Assembly: GCA_902606585.1 (NCBI GenBank) | Contig: CACLGX010000005.1 | Coordinates: forward strand, 1 to 64,000 | Direction: 5' to 3' | Length of the DNA stretch: 64,000 nucleotides | From: Paracoccaceae bacterium | GTDB lineage: Bacteria > Pseudomonadota > Alphaproteobacteria > Rhodobacterales > Rhodobacteraceae | In this document: positions 48,617-57,480 of the stretch, piece after piece | How the letters are laid out: every line of letters begins with the position of its first letter | How positions within the stretch are numbered: the first letter of the stretch is position 1 | Position numbers and translations under genes: made by a program | Notes under the pieces: model-generated | What the model was told of the DNA's origin: nothing | The model's input: the letters and a program-made list of their open reading frames with translations, nothing else | The model's database searches: none

Positions 48617-49423
48617 TTGAATGCTCCAAAGATAACGCCTACACTTCCAGACGCACAAACTGTACTTGGAGTAAAACATTACACAGATCGACTGTTTTCT
48701 TTCAAAGTTACCCGCCCCAAAACACTACGCTTTCGGTCTGGTGAGTTTGTTATGATTGGATTGCTTAAAGAAGATGGGAAACCTTTACTTCGTGCCTACT
48801 CAATAGCCTCTCCTGCATGGGACGATGAATTGGAGTTTTACTCCATAAAAGTTCAAGACGGTCCCCTGACATCTAAGCTTCAGCATATTAAAGAAGGTGA
48901 TCAAATCATTCTCAGGCCAAAACCAGTAGGAACATTGGTTCATGACGCACTACTGCCTGGCAAAAGGATCTGGTTCTTTGCGACTGGAACGGGCATTGCG
49001 CCATTTGCATCTCTGTTAAGAGAACCTCAGACTTATGATGACTATGACCAAATAATTTTGACCCATACCTGTCGTGACAGGGATGAATTGGCTTATGGGG
49101 AAAAGTTAATTAAGGAAATTAAAAACGGTGGAATAATGTCTGAGTTAGTAGGCGATAACGCTATAAAAAAGCTCATTTACTACCCTACCACCACTAGAGA
49201 CCAGAGCAATCAAATGGGCCGCATTACAGATTTGCTCGAAAATGGTAAATTACTTAAAGACCTGGACATAGAAAGTATTTCGAAAGAAACTGACCGTGCA
49301 ATGGTATGCGGTTCTATTGGCTTAAATACAGATTTGAAAAAAATATTTGAAGAATTTGGACTTAAAGAAGGAGCCAACTCAGAGCCCGCTCATTACGTTG
49401 TAGAAAAAGCATTTGTAGGATGA
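48617..49423 (+). CDS. fpr: Ferredoxin--NADP(+) reductase
   Basis: FAD-dependent oxidoreductase of 268 residues. RAYSIASPAWDDELEFYSIKV is the FAD-binding RxYS motif, IWFFATGTGIAPFASLLREP the NADP-binding GTGIAP motif, and AMVCGSIGLNTDLKKI the CGS-containing C-terminal part. Start is TTG 48617; the ATG at 48621 is out of frame. It ends EKAFVG, a terminal Phe-x-Gly typical of subclass fpr. The next small ORF starts in the stop (GGATGA). Confidence 0.92.
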   Translation: MNAPKITPTLPDAQTVLGVKHYTDRLFSFKVTRPKTLRFRSGEFVMIGLLKEDGKPLLRAYSIASPAWDDELEFYSIKVQDGPLTSKLQHIKEGDQIILRPKPVGTLVHDALLPGKRIWFFATGTGIAPFASLLREPQTYDDYDQIILTHTCRDRDELAYGEKLIKEIKNGGIMSELVGDNAIKKLIYYPTTTRDQSNQMGRITDLLENGKLLKDLDIESISKETDRAMVCGSIGLNTDLKKIFEEFGLKEGANSEPAHYVVEKAFVG

Positions 49424-49563
49424 TTAATACAAACAAACCCTCCATTATTGGCAAAATAATTGCAAATTATCGAAATAAAGAAAAATTGTGTCTTGAAAGA
49501 GCAATACAGCATGACTATTTTGCCGGTCATCAATTATTAACCAATAAAGGAACAAAGCAATAG
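49420..49563 (+). CDS. Small ORF between fpr and infC
   Basis: A 47-codon ORF too short for the track: ATG at 49420 overlaps the fpr TGA (ATGA) and its TAG (49561-49563) overlaps the proposed infC start (ATAG). The product starts [21 protein letters not shown] and is basic with a short amphipathic centre. No family is recognised. Tight overlap on both sides suggests translation and possible coupling to infC, but the ribosome site upstream is weak and chance is possible. Confidence 0.4.
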   Translation: MINTNKPSIIGKIIANYRNKEKLCLERAIQHDYFAGHQLLTNKGTKQ

Positions 49564-50108
49564 CTCGTAAACCGCACAACGCGCCCCCATCGCGCGAAAC
49601 TGGACCCAGAGTAAATGATGGTATCCAGAGCCCAGAAATCCGATTGATAGGCGCTGAAGGAGAGAATGAAGGGGTAGTATCTCCAGAAAAAGCACTCTTA
49701 ATGGCGGAAGACATTGGATTAGATTTAGTCGAAATTTCGCCTAACGCCAGTCCACCAGTTTGTAAAATAATGGATTTTGGAAAGTATAAATACGAACAAC
49801 AAAAACGTGAGTCTGAAGCTCGTAAGAAACAGAAAATAATAGAAGTTAAAGAAATAAAGTTCCGACCTGGAACCGATATACACGATTATGATGTAAAAAT
49901 GAGAAGCGTGTATAAATTTCTCGAAAATGGTGACAAAGTTAAAATTACTATGCGGTTCAGAGGGAGAGAAATGGCCCACCAAGAGCTCGGCAGAGAATTA
50001 CTCGAGCGAGTAGCTGACGATGTTAAAGACCATGGTAAGGTTGAGAATATACCAAAATTAGAAGGGCGGCAGATGACTATGATGATCGGTCCTATGCCAA
50101 CTAAATAA
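49560..50108 (+). CDS. infC: Translation initiation factor IF-3
   Basis: Binds the 30S subunit and proofreads initiation, 182 residues. The N-terminal domain has [24 protein letters not shown], the linker [13 protein letters not shown], and the C-domain [17 protein letters not shown]. The track start TTG 49644 would delete 28 conserved residues. Reading back, the frame stays open to a TAA at 49545 and the natural N-terminus ([10 protein letters not shown]) begins at ATA 49560, preceded by AAAGGAA at 7 nt. Non-AUG starts are known for infC (AUU in E. coli) and underlie IF-3 autoregulation. A strong terminator follows the gene. Confidence 0.93.
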   Translation: MARKPHNAPPSRETGPRVNDGIQSPEIRLIGAEGENEGVVSPEKALLMAEDIGLDLVEISPNASPPVCKIMDFGKYKYEQQKRESEARKKQKIIEVKEIKFRPGTDIHDYDVKMRSVYKFLENGDKVKITMRFRGREMAHQELGRELLERVADDVKDHGKVENIPKLEGRQMTMMIGPMPTK

Positions 50109-50135
50109 ACTTAATTAGAAAGTTGACTAAAGATT

Positions 50136-50162
50136 TAAGGCGTTTAAACGCCTTATTTTTTA
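50136..50162 (+). terminator. Intrinsic terminator after infC
   Basis: TAAGGCGTTTAAACGCCTTA is a perfect 20-bp palindrome (50136-50155) followed by seven Ts. It ends the fpr-infC transcript ahead of the convergent xdhC-family gene. Confidence 0.85.
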
Positions 50163-50273
50163 TCTACCAATCAAGTTAGATAATTTGAAATTTGACCAAT
50201 TGTTTGTTCTTAATCTTAATTATGTGAACACATAGTAAGGCATTTTCTTGATTTACATTAGCGTTGCTTAGCA

Positions 50274-51245
50274 TCATTTAACTAACCGAAGCGTTGCAAT
50301 AACCTCTGATAGAATTGAAATTGCTATTTCTTCTGGTGAAGACGCACCTATGTTAAGGCCTATTGGGCCGTGAACACGATCAATTTGTTTCTCCGTAAAG
50401 CCAGCCTGCTTGAGCCTATTTATACGCTGCTGGTGAGTTTTCTTTGAACCCAATGCTCCAATATAAAATGCTTCACTCTGTAAGGCTATATGCAGTGCAG
50501 GATCATCTAATTTCGGATCGTGAGTCAAAAGAATAACTGCGGTTCTATAATTTGGCTTAGTTTTAGTCAAAGCTACATCAGGAAGATCATTAGATATTTC
50601 AATGCTTCCAAAACGTTCACGATTTGCAAAACTTTCTCGCGGATCGATTATTCGAGGGGAAAAACCAGCTATTTCAGCAATTGGTACAAGGGCTTGAGCA
50701 ATATGTACCGCACCTACTATATCTATCTTTAGTTTAGGAGAATAAACATTCAAAAACGTTATTTCGTCTTCTTTAAACCCTGATTTGTTCCTACGAATTC
50801 TATCCTCATAATCGTTGTAAACCAAGCGACGTTGCAAAGTTTTTATATTGATTTCATAGATAACAGATTCATGTTTAGCTACTGCGTCCACTAATTCTAG
50901 CAAAAGGTTTTGTGGCATTTGCTTACCAACAGGTTCTAAAAGGATTCTCATTTTACCACCGCAAGCCAAACCTACGGCAAATGCGTCATCGTCACTAACG
51001 CCATATTCTAATAATCTCGTTTTGCCGTCTTTGAGTGAATCTAACGCTTCCAAAACTACTGCTCCCTCAACACACCCACCCGAAACTGAACCCTCCATAT
51101 GTCCATCACCCGATACAATTAACTGAGAACCAACACGACGCGGAGCTGACCCCCATGTTTCAACAACCGTCGCTATTACTGCTCCAATGCCCTTTTCATG
51201 CCATTGAGATGCAACTTGTAGTAAATTGTCAAATTTTGACTGCAT
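50274..51245 (-). CDS. XdhC family protein
   Basis: Molybdenum-cofactor insertion/maturation protein type, 323 residues. N-terminal XdhC/CoxI domain (TVVETWGSAPRRVGSQLIVSGDGHMEGSVSGGCVEGAVV, shortened: GSVSGGCVEGAVV, then LACGGKMRILLEP) and a C-terminal Rossmann-like domain (FSPRIIDPRE, GALGSKKTHQQRINRL). Xanthine dehydrogenase subunits are not in the window, so its client enzyme is unknown. It is divergent from pyrC. Confidence 0.88.
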   Translation of the reverse strand: MQSKFDNLLQVASQWHEKGIGAVIATVVETWGSAPRRVGSQLIVSGDGHMEGSVSGGCVEGAVVLEALDSLKDGKTRLLEYGVSDDDAFAVGLACGGKMRILLEPVGKQMPQNLLLELVDAVAKHESVIYEINIKTLQRRLVYNDYEDRIRRNKSGFKEDEITFLNVYSPKLKIDIVGAVHIAQALVPIAEIAGFSPRIIDPRESFANRERFGSIEISNDLPDVALTKTKPNYRTAVILLTHDPKLDDPALHIALQSEAFYIGALGSKKTHQQRINRLKQAGFTEKQIDRVHGPIGLNIGASSPEEIAISILSEVIATLRLVK

Positions 51246-51384
51246 AAACCCTTAACCAAATCGAAATATCTAAATTTTGCCCATGATTGTAAATTAGGGT
51301 GAATGCTTTAGCAAATAACTTAAATTCAAAACTTAATAGAATCTTTAACTAGAAAGCCTCTTAAATATTGTGTAACGCCATTAT

Positions 51385-52428
51385 ATGACCAAAGAATTAG
51401 TAATAGTGCGTCCAGATGATTGGCATCTGCATTTAAGGGATAAAGACTTTCTGCCAACTACCGTAAATGAGTCAGCTAAATCTTTTGCAAGAGCGATAAT
51501 AATGCCTAATTTAATTCCACCAATTACTAAGTTAATTGATGCAGAAAATTACAAACAACGCATATTGAGCGCCCTGAAACCCAATTTGTCTTTTGATCCT
51601 TTGATGACCCTTTACTTGACAGAAGAAACAGACCCTAAAGAAGTTAAAGAAGGCTTTGTAAGTGGCCAAATCTCAGCAGTCAAATTATATCCAGCTGGAG
51701 CAACAACGAATTCTCGGTCTGGTGTCCAAAACTTTGAAAAAATTAAACCAATCCTAGAAATCATGGCAGAAATTGGATGTCCACTGTGTATTCATGGAGA
51801 AGTAACCGATAGCAATATTGATATTTTTGATCGAGAAAAGGCATTTATCGATAGTGTTCTCAATAAAATCCGTACTGATAACCCAACTTTAAAAATTATC
51901 ATGGAACATATTACCACTAAAGACGCAGTAGATTATGTTTTTTCAGTAAACAAGAATTTAGCAGCAACTGTTACTACTCATCACCTTTCGATAAATAGAA
52001 ACGATCTATTAGCTGGTGGTATCAGGCCACATTTTTACTGTCTGCCAGTGGTAAAACGAGAATGTCATCGATTAGCACTGGTAGAGGCAGTTGTTTCGGG
52101 GTCACCAAAATTTTTTCTAGGAACAGATAGCGCGCCGCATTTAGACCACGATAAGGAAAGCTCCTGCGGGTGCGCAGGATGTTTTACGGCTACGAACACA
52201 TTAGAAATTTTAGCACACATTTTTGAAGAGCATAAAGCCTTGGATAAATTAGAATTATTTACATCAATCAATGGAGCAAAATTTTATGGTAAAAATATTA
52301 ACTCTGATAAAATTAGGATTATAAAAAAAAATAAGCCTACCTCGTTTCCAGAAAAAATATCCACTCCTCGTGGAGAAATAACTATCTTTAAACCTAATTT
52401 TGAAACTAAGTGGCAAGTACAAGTTTAA
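51385..52428 (+). CDS. pyrC: Dihydroorotase (type II)
   Basis: Zinc amidohydrolase of pyrimidine biosynthesis, 347 residues. IVRPDDWHLHLRDKDFLP supplies the HxH metal ligands, AVKLYPAGATTNSRSG the carboxylated Lys, CIHGEV and MEHITTK further His ligands, and FLGTDSAPHLDHDKE the catalytic Asp. The short (about 350-residue) form fits the E. coli PyrC type. It is followed 39 bp on by pyrE, forming a small pyrimidine unit. Confidence 0.95.
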   Translation: MTKELVIVRPDDWHLHLRDKDFLPTTVNESAKSFARAIIMPNLIPPITKLIDAENYKQRILSALKPNLSFDPLMTLYLTEETDPKEVKEGFVSGQISAVKLYPAGATTNSRSGVQNFEKIKPILEIMAEIGCPLCIHGEVTDSNIDIFDREKAFIDSVLNKIRTDNPTLKIIMEHITTKDAVDYVFSVNKNLAATVTTHHLSINRNDLLAGGIRPHFYCLPVVKRECHRLALVEAVVSGSPKFFLGTDSAPHLDHDKESSCGCAGCFTATNTLEILAHIFEEHKALDKLELFTSINGAKFYGKNINSDKIRIIKKNKPTSFPEKISTPRGEITIFKPNFETKWQVQV

Positions 52429-52467
52429 TTTAAAAAAATAATCGTTTCTCACTCGAAGGAGCTAAAT

Positions 52468-53145
52468 ATGATTTCATCAAATTATCCAGCTAATTCAGAG
52501 ATCGCAAGATTGACCGCACGAATGCTACTTGAGGTACAGGCTGTTCATTTTAATTCGAAAAATCCATTTACTTTGGCGTCTGGCTTACCAAGCCCAACAT
52601 ATATCGATTGTAGGAAGTTGATTTCCTTTCCAAGAGTGCGTTCAACAATCATGGATTTTTTAACTATTACTGTGATGCGTAATGTAGGTTTCGAAGTTTT
52701 TGATAATATTGCAGGTGGCGAAACAGCTGGAATTCCATTTGCAGCTCTCGTAGCCGAACGAATGGGATTACCAATGAGTTATATTAGAAAAAAACCAAAA
52801 GGCTATGGTCGCAATGCTCGGATTGAGGGCAATGTCGTTGAAAATCAAAACGTTTTGTTGGTTGAAGACTTAACTACAGATGGTGGTTCCAAGCTGTCCT
52901 TTGTCGAAGCAATACGAGAGACTGGAGCTAAATGTTCTCATACAGCGGTAATTTTTTATTATGGTATTTTTCCAGAAACAGAGGAGATTCTGGGAAAAAA
53001 AGGGATCACTTTACACAAGTTATGTACCTGGTGGGACGTTTTTGAAGAGGCTAAAAAAAATGATGGCTTTGATTCTGAAACATTATCTGAAGTTAGAGAA
53101 TTTTTGGAACAGCCAAGAAAATGGCAGGAAAAAAGATCAAATTAA
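52468..53145 (+). CDS. pyrE: Orotate phosphoribosyltransferase
   Basis: Joins PRPP and orotate to OMP, 225 residues. The PRPP-binding motif [21 protein letters not shown] is clear, with the Lys in [18 protein letters not shown] of the catalytic loop and [19 protein letters not shown] near the N-terminus. ATG preceded by GAAGGAG. Two successive steps of the pathway are therefore cotranscribed with pyrC. Confidence 0.95.
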   Translation: MISSNYPANSEIARLTARMLLEVQAVHFNSKNPFTLASGLPSPTYIDCRKLISFPRVRSTIMDFLTITVMRNVGFEVFDNIAGGETAGIPFAALVAERMGLPMSYIRKKPKGYGRNARIEGNVVENQNVLLVEDLTTDGGSKLSFVEAIRETGAKCSHTAVIFYYGIFPETEEILGKKGITLHKLCTWWDVFEEAKKNDGFDSETLSEVREFLEQPRKWQEKRSN

Positions 53146-53241
53146 CAATTTAATATTTAAATATTTAATCACAAAACTCCTTCAGATCCACCACATTTTG
53201 TGTTACTTTTCGTGAAGGTAGTATATGTTGTGATTAACATG

Positions 53242-53250
53242 TTATCCACA
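53242..53250. promoter_or_regulatory. DnaA-box-like site upstream of dnaB
   Basis: TTATCCACA, the consensus 9-mer bound by DnaA, is found 68 bp before dnaB in a 172-bp AT-rich intergenic region. One copy could be chance in AT-rich DNA, but its place before the replicative helicase gene makes a regulatory role plausible. It is not a replication origin: there is no cluster of boxes. Confidence 0.35.
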
Positions 53251-53262
53251 TAGATATACATT

Positions 53263-53291
53263 TTGCCTCTATTGTCAGTTAAAGTTATGAG
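53263..53291 (+). promoter_or_regulatory. Putative dnaB promoter
   Basis: TTGCCT (53263-53268) is followed after 17 bp by TATGAG (53286-53291), 26 bp before the ATG. Moderate match to sigma-70; the downstream GGGAG at 53309 is a fair ribosome site. Confidence 0.4.
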
Positions 53292-53317
53292 AAAAGAGTA
53301 GATTCCCGGGAGCCCCA

Positions 53318-54802
53318 ATGAACAAATTCGCAGAGATCAATTCTAACGAAAATCCTGCAGACATGGTGCCGCACTCTATAGAAGCCGAGCAACAACTCTT
53401 AGGGGGAATACTTAACAATAATGACCTATTTTATTCTTTAGAAGACAAAATAGATCCTGAGCATTTTTACGATCCAGTTCACTCTCGAATTTTTGATGTT
53501 ATTTCAAATAGGATAAGAGATGGAAAACTGGCCTCAGCTGTAACCGTAAATACCTTTCTAACAGAAGACGAGGGCCTGAAAGAACTAGGTGGAAGTTCCT
53601 ATTTAGCTCAACTAATGGCCGGGTCAGTGGCTAGTTCTGCAATTAAGGATTATTCGAAATTAGTTTATGACCTAGCCATTAGAAGAGAACTGATTGTTTT
53701 GGGTCAAGAAATCAGTTCCAGAGCCCAATCAATTAAAGTAGACGAGCAACCTGAAGAGCAAATAATTTTAGCTGAACAAAATCTCTATAAAATTGGAGAT
53801 AGCGGAAAGTCTGAAACAGGCTTCAAATCCTTTCTTAAGGCCCTGGGCGAAGCGGTCCAAGTGGCTAACGCGGCGCACCACCGAGATGGAAACCTAGCCG
53901 GAGTATCAACAGGTTTTATCGATTTAGATAAAAAAATGGGCGGCCTTCATTCTTCTGATTTAATTATTTTGGCTGGCCGCCCGTCAATGGGTAAAACTTC
54001 ATTGGCTACTAACATCGCCTATAATATCGCTAAATCTTTTCATAAGAGAGATAATCCAGACGGATCATCAGAAACTGTAGATGGTGGGATTGTTGGATTT
54101 TATTCGTTAGAGATGAGTGCTGAGCAGTTAGCAGCTCGTATTTTATCTGAGACCGCTGAAATACCGTCTGAACAAATTAGGCGTGGAGATATGACGGAAA
54201 ACGAATTCCGCAGATTTGTTGAAGCTGCTAAATCTATTGAAAGTTCGCCCTTATATATTGATGATACACCTGCGCTCACTATTGCTCAGCTAGCATCAGG
54301 AGCTCGACGCTTAAAACGTACTCATGGTCTCGACGTACTGATTATTGATTATCTGCAATTAGTTCGTGCAGCTTCGACCAGAGAAAGTAGAGTGAATGAA
54401 ATTTCAGAAATCACTCAAGGTCTAAAAGCTATTGCAAAAGAATTAAATATTCCAGTAATTGCTCTTTCTCAGTTATCGAGACAGGTAGAAAACAGAGATG
54501 ATAAAAGACCACAACTTGCAGACTTGAGGGAGTCTGGTTCAATTGAGCAAGACGCTGACGTGGTTTTATTTGTCTTTCGTGAAGAATATTACAAAGAGCG
54601 TGAAAAACCCAGCGATCATGACTTAGAGAAAATGGCAATCTGGCAGGAAGAAATGGATCGCCTTCATGGTCGTGCAGAATTAATTTTGGGGAAACAGAGG
54701 CATGGCCCAATAGGAACAGTAGAACTCAGTTTTGAAGGAAAATTCACACGGTTTGGAAATTTAGCAAAGCCTTGGCAACAACAAATGAATGGTGATAATT
54801 AA
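53318..54802 (+). CDS. dnaB: Replicative DNA helicase
   Basis: Hexameric helicase of the replication fork, 494 residues. N-terminal DnaB domain starts at PHSIEAEQQLLGGILNN. The RecA-like C-domain has Walker A LAGRPSMGKTSLATNIA, Walker B VLIIDYLQLVRA, and motif 4 GSIEQDADVVLFVFREEYY. A small insertion with DNPDGSSETVDGG follows the first helices, as in other alphaproteobacteria. No intein is present. The gene heads the dnaB-alr-mla region on the plus strand. Confidence 0.97.
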   Translation: MNKFAEINSNENPADMVPHSIEAEQQLLGGILNNNDLFYSLEDKIDPEHFYDPVHSRIFDVISNRIRDGKLASAVTVNTFLTEDEGLKELGGSSYLAQLMAGSVASSAIKDYSKLVYDLAIRRELIVLGQEISSRAQSIKVDEQPEEQIILAEQNLYKIGDSGKSETGFKSFLKALGEAVQVANAAHHRDGNLAGVSTGFIDLDKKMGGLHSSDLIILAGRPSMGKTSLATNIAYNIAKSFHKRDNPDGSSETVDGGIVGFYSLEMSAEQLAARILSETAEIPSEQIRRGDMTENEFRRFVEAAKSIESSPLYIDDTPALTIAQLASGARRLKRTHGLDVLIIDYLQLVRAASTRESRVNEISEITQGLKAIAKELNIPVIALSQLSRQVENRDDKRPQLADLRESGSIEQDADVVLFVFREEYYKEREKPSDHDLEKMAIWQEEMDRLHGRAELILGKQRHGPIGTVELSFEGKFTRFGNLAKPWQQQMNGDN

Positions 54803-54822
54803 CTAAGATTAATATTAGTTAA
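54799..54822 (+). terminator. Weak AT-rich hairpin after dnaB
   Basis: TTAACTAA and TTAGTTAA form a perfect 8-bp stem around an 8-nt loop and include the dnaB stop codon; a short T-run (AATTTTTG) follows. Low GC makes strong termination doubtful. Confidence 0.35.
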
Positions 54823-54920
54823 AATTTTTGGTAGAAATTCACTTTAATTTGTTGGTTTTCCATAATTTTTTATTCTAATGTTCTTTTGAAAAGTTATTCT
54901 CAATTTTTGATTTTTGATAC

Positions 54921-55964
54921 ATGGCAACAGCAACGGCAACAATAGATTTAAATGCCATAAAACAAAATTGGCAAAAATTGCGAAGTATGTCTAGGAACGA
55001 TACTGCTGCAGTTGTTAAGGCAAATGCTTATGGCTTGGGTATTAAGCAAGTTGCCAAAGCTCTTTACGATGAAGGCGCAAGATTATTTTTTGTTGCAACA
55101 GCCGAAGAAGGAGCAGAATTGCGCTCTATTCTAGGAAAAATACCAGAAATCTATATTTTTTCTGGCCACATGGTTGGTGATACTGAATTAATACGAAACT
55201 ATAACTTAATACCCCTAATAAATTCCATAGAACAACTATCTAGACAATCTCAACTTTTAAAAGAAAAAAAATTCGGTGTTCAACTAGATACGGGGATGAA
55301 TAGATTAGGTATCGAGCCAATGGAATGGGAAACTGTAAAGGAGTTCACCCTTTCTTTAAACCCAGTCTTAATTATGTCTCATTTGGCTTGTGCAGATGAA
55401 CCAGGCCATAAAATGAATACAACTCAGCTTAATACTTTCCGTACTCTTACAGACAAAATAAATATAAAGAAATCCTTGGCTGCTACTGGTGGTATATTAT
55501 TGGGACCAGAATATCATTTTGACTTAACAAGACCTGGGATAGGAATTTATGGTTGTTCACCAATGAAGAATTGCCTGCCTGTTCTTAAAATAGAAATACC
55601 GGTGATACAAATTCGCGATATCAAAAGTGGCGAAACAGTAGGTTATGGCAACACTTGGACCTCTACATCTAAAAAAAGAATAGCAACGATATCAGCAGGG
55701 TATGCTGACGGAATATTTAGGGTGGTTGGCCAAAGAACTAAATTGTATTTTAAAGAAATTGGCTGTCCTATTGTTGGACGAATTTCTATGGACTTAATTG
55801 GTGTAGATATAACCAGACTTAACATGGACCCAGATAAATTAGAATTGATAAACTCATTGCAAACAATTGATAAAATTGCTGAGGGCGCTGGAACTATAGG
55901 CTACGAGTTCCTGACCTCTTTAGGTCATAGATATAATCGCAAATACACGAGTGAAACCGTATGA
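54921..55964 (+). CDS. alr: Alanine racemase
   Basis: PLP enzyme making D-alanine for peptidoglycan, 347 residues. AVVKANAYGLGIKQVA holds the PLP Lys, GVQLDTGMNRLGI and RPGIGIYGCSP the barrel binding sites, and IVGRISMDLIGVDIT the C-terminal domain region. ATG 54921 gives MATATATIDL, matching family starts. Its TGA overlaps the mlaE ATG (ATGA), the usual alr-mlaE coupling in Rhodobacterales. Confidence 0.95.
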   Translation: MATATATIDLNAIKQNWQKLRSMSRNDTAAVVKANAYGLGIKQVAKALYDEGARLFFVATAEEGAELRSILGKIPEIYIFSGHMVGDTELIRNYNLIPLINSIEQLSRQSQLLKEKKFGVQLDTGMNRLGIEPMEWETVKEFTLSLNPVLIMSHLACADEPGHKMNTTQLNTFRTLTDKINIKKSLAATGGILLGPEYHFDLTRPGIGIYGCSPMKNCLPVLKIEIPVIQIRDIKSGETVGYGNTWTSTSKKRIATISAGYADGIFRVVGQRTKLYFKEIGCPIVGRISMDLIGVDITRLNMDPDKLELINSLQTIDKIAEGAGTIGYEFLTSLGHRYNRKYTSETV

Positions 55965-56737
55965 TAGGATTGACCGCACAAACTGGAAGAATATTTTTGA
56001 CATTCTGTAGTTTTATCGGAGAGCTAATAATATTTTGCGTTCGAGTTTTTGCAAATATCTTAACTCCACCTTTTTACATGCGGGCATTCTTTTCCTCATT
56101 AATACATATCGGTTGGTTGTCTCTGCCAGTAGTAGGAATAACAGCATTTTTCACTGGTGGAGCCTTAGCTCTTCAAATTTATGCTGGCGGAGCAAGATTT
56201 AATGCCGAAGAGGTTGTTCCATCTATAGTCGCTATCGGCATGGTGCGTGAGCTTGGCCCTGTTTTGGGAGGTTTAATGGTCGCAGCTCGTGTAGCAAGTT
56301 CCATAGCCGCAGAAATAGGAACTATGAAGGTCACAGAACAAATTGATGCATTAAGTACACTTTCTACTGACCCAATCAAGTATTTGGTAGTTCCGCGATT
56401 AATTGCTGCGTTTTTGACAGTACCATTACTAGTTGGAGTTGGGGACTCTATCGGGATCCTTGGTGGGTACGTTGTCGGAGTAACACAGCTAGAGTTCAAC
56501 AATACAATTTATCTCATAAATTCAATAAATTATCTTGAGTTATGGGATATATTAAGTGGCCTTGTAAAGGGTGCAGTTTTTGGCTGCATAATTGCTCTTA
56601 TGGGCTGTTTTTTTGGCATGCGTTGTGAAAAAGGCGCAAGAGGTGTTGGCCAAGCAACTAAATCAGCCGTTGTATCTGCTTCTGTTTTGATCCTCGCCGC
56701 AAACTACTTTTTGACTGAGGCTTTTTTTACATCATGA
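55961..56737 (+). CDS. mlaE: MlaE family lipid ABC transporter permease
   Basis: Inner-membrane permease of a phospholipid transporter that maintains outer-membrane lipid asymmetry. The 258 residues have about five to six helices; RELGPVLGGLMVAARVASSIAAEIGTMKVTEQIDAL is the classical MlaE signature region, shortened as AAEIGTMKVTEQIDAL. Overlaps alr before and mlaF after by four bases each. mlaD, mlaC and mlaB are not in the window. Confidence 0.93.
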   Translation: MIGLTAQTGRIFLTFCSFIGELIIFCVRVFANILTPPFYMRAFFSSLIHIGWLSLPVVGITAFFTGGALALQIYAGGARFNAEEVVPSIVAIGMVRELGPVLGGLMVAARVASSIAAEIGTMKVTEQIDALSTLSTDPIKYLVVPRLIAAFLTVPLLVGVGDSIGILGGYVVGVTQLEFNNTIYLINSINYLELWDILSGLVKGAVFGCIIALMGCFFGMRCEKGARGVGQATKSAVVSASVLILAANYFLTEAFFTS

Positions 56738-57480
56738 TAGATGTTTCAAACGTATATAAATCTTTTGGTCAAAATCATGTACTAAAAGGGGTGAACCTCA
56801 AAGTTCATGATGGAAAGTCTATGGTAATCATAGGAGCTTCTGGCCAAGGTAAATCAGTGATTTTAAAATGCTTACTTGGTCTAACCAAGCCTAATTCTGG
56901 AAAAATTTTATTAAATGGCGTCGATCCAAATAGCGCACAAAAAAATATTATTCTTTCTAAGGTTGGCATGTTGTTTCAAGGTGGCGCATTATTCGATAGT
57001 TTGCCAATTTGGCAGAATGTTGCTTTTAGATACCTACACGGCAAACAAAAAATTAATGCCAGCGAAGCAAGGAAAATTGCCATCAAAAAATTAGAGCGCG
57101 TGGGATTAGAAAAGAGCTTTGCTGATAATTTTCCATCTCAACTTTCAGGAGGAATGCAAAAAAGAGTTGCATTGGCAAGAGCTATCGCAACCCAACCTGA
57201 AATTATATTTTTTGATGAACCAACTACTGGACTAGACCCAATTATGGCCCAGGTTATTAATAACTTGATACGGGAATTAGTTGTGGAATTAGGTGTTACA
57301 GCTGTGACAATCACGCATGATATTCAATCTGTTAGATCAATCGCAGATGAGGTCGCATTTCTTCACAATGGCGTTATACAATGGACAGGGTACTTAAACC
57401 AACTTGATAAATCTAATAACAAATACTTGAAGCAATTCATGGCTGGGTCAACTGATGGACCAATAGGAACTTTAAGGTGA
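56734..57480 (+). CDS. mlaF: MlaF-type lipid ABC transporter ATP-binding protein
   Basis: ATPase partner of MlaE, 248 residues. Walker A IGASGQGKSVILKCLLG, signature QLSGGMQKRVALARAIA, Walker B IIFFDEPTTGLDPIMAQ and the H-loop TITHDIQSVRS are all visible. The GASGQGKS and GGMQKR forms are typical of MlaF. Overlap with mlaE (ATGA) and with the next ORF (TGATG) shows a compact operon. Confidence 0.94.
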   Translation: MIDVSNVYKSFGQNHVLKGVNLKVHDGKSMVIIGASGQGKSVILKCLLGLTKPNSGKILLNGVDPNSAQKNIILSKVGMLFQGGALFDSLPIWQNVAFRYLHGKQKINASEARKIAIKKLERVGLEKSFADNFPSQLSGGMQKRVALARAIATQPEIIFFDEPTTGLDPIMAQVINNLIRELVVELGVTAVTITHDIQSVRSIADEVAFLHNGVIQWTGYLNQLDKSNNKYLKQFMAGSTDGPIGTLR

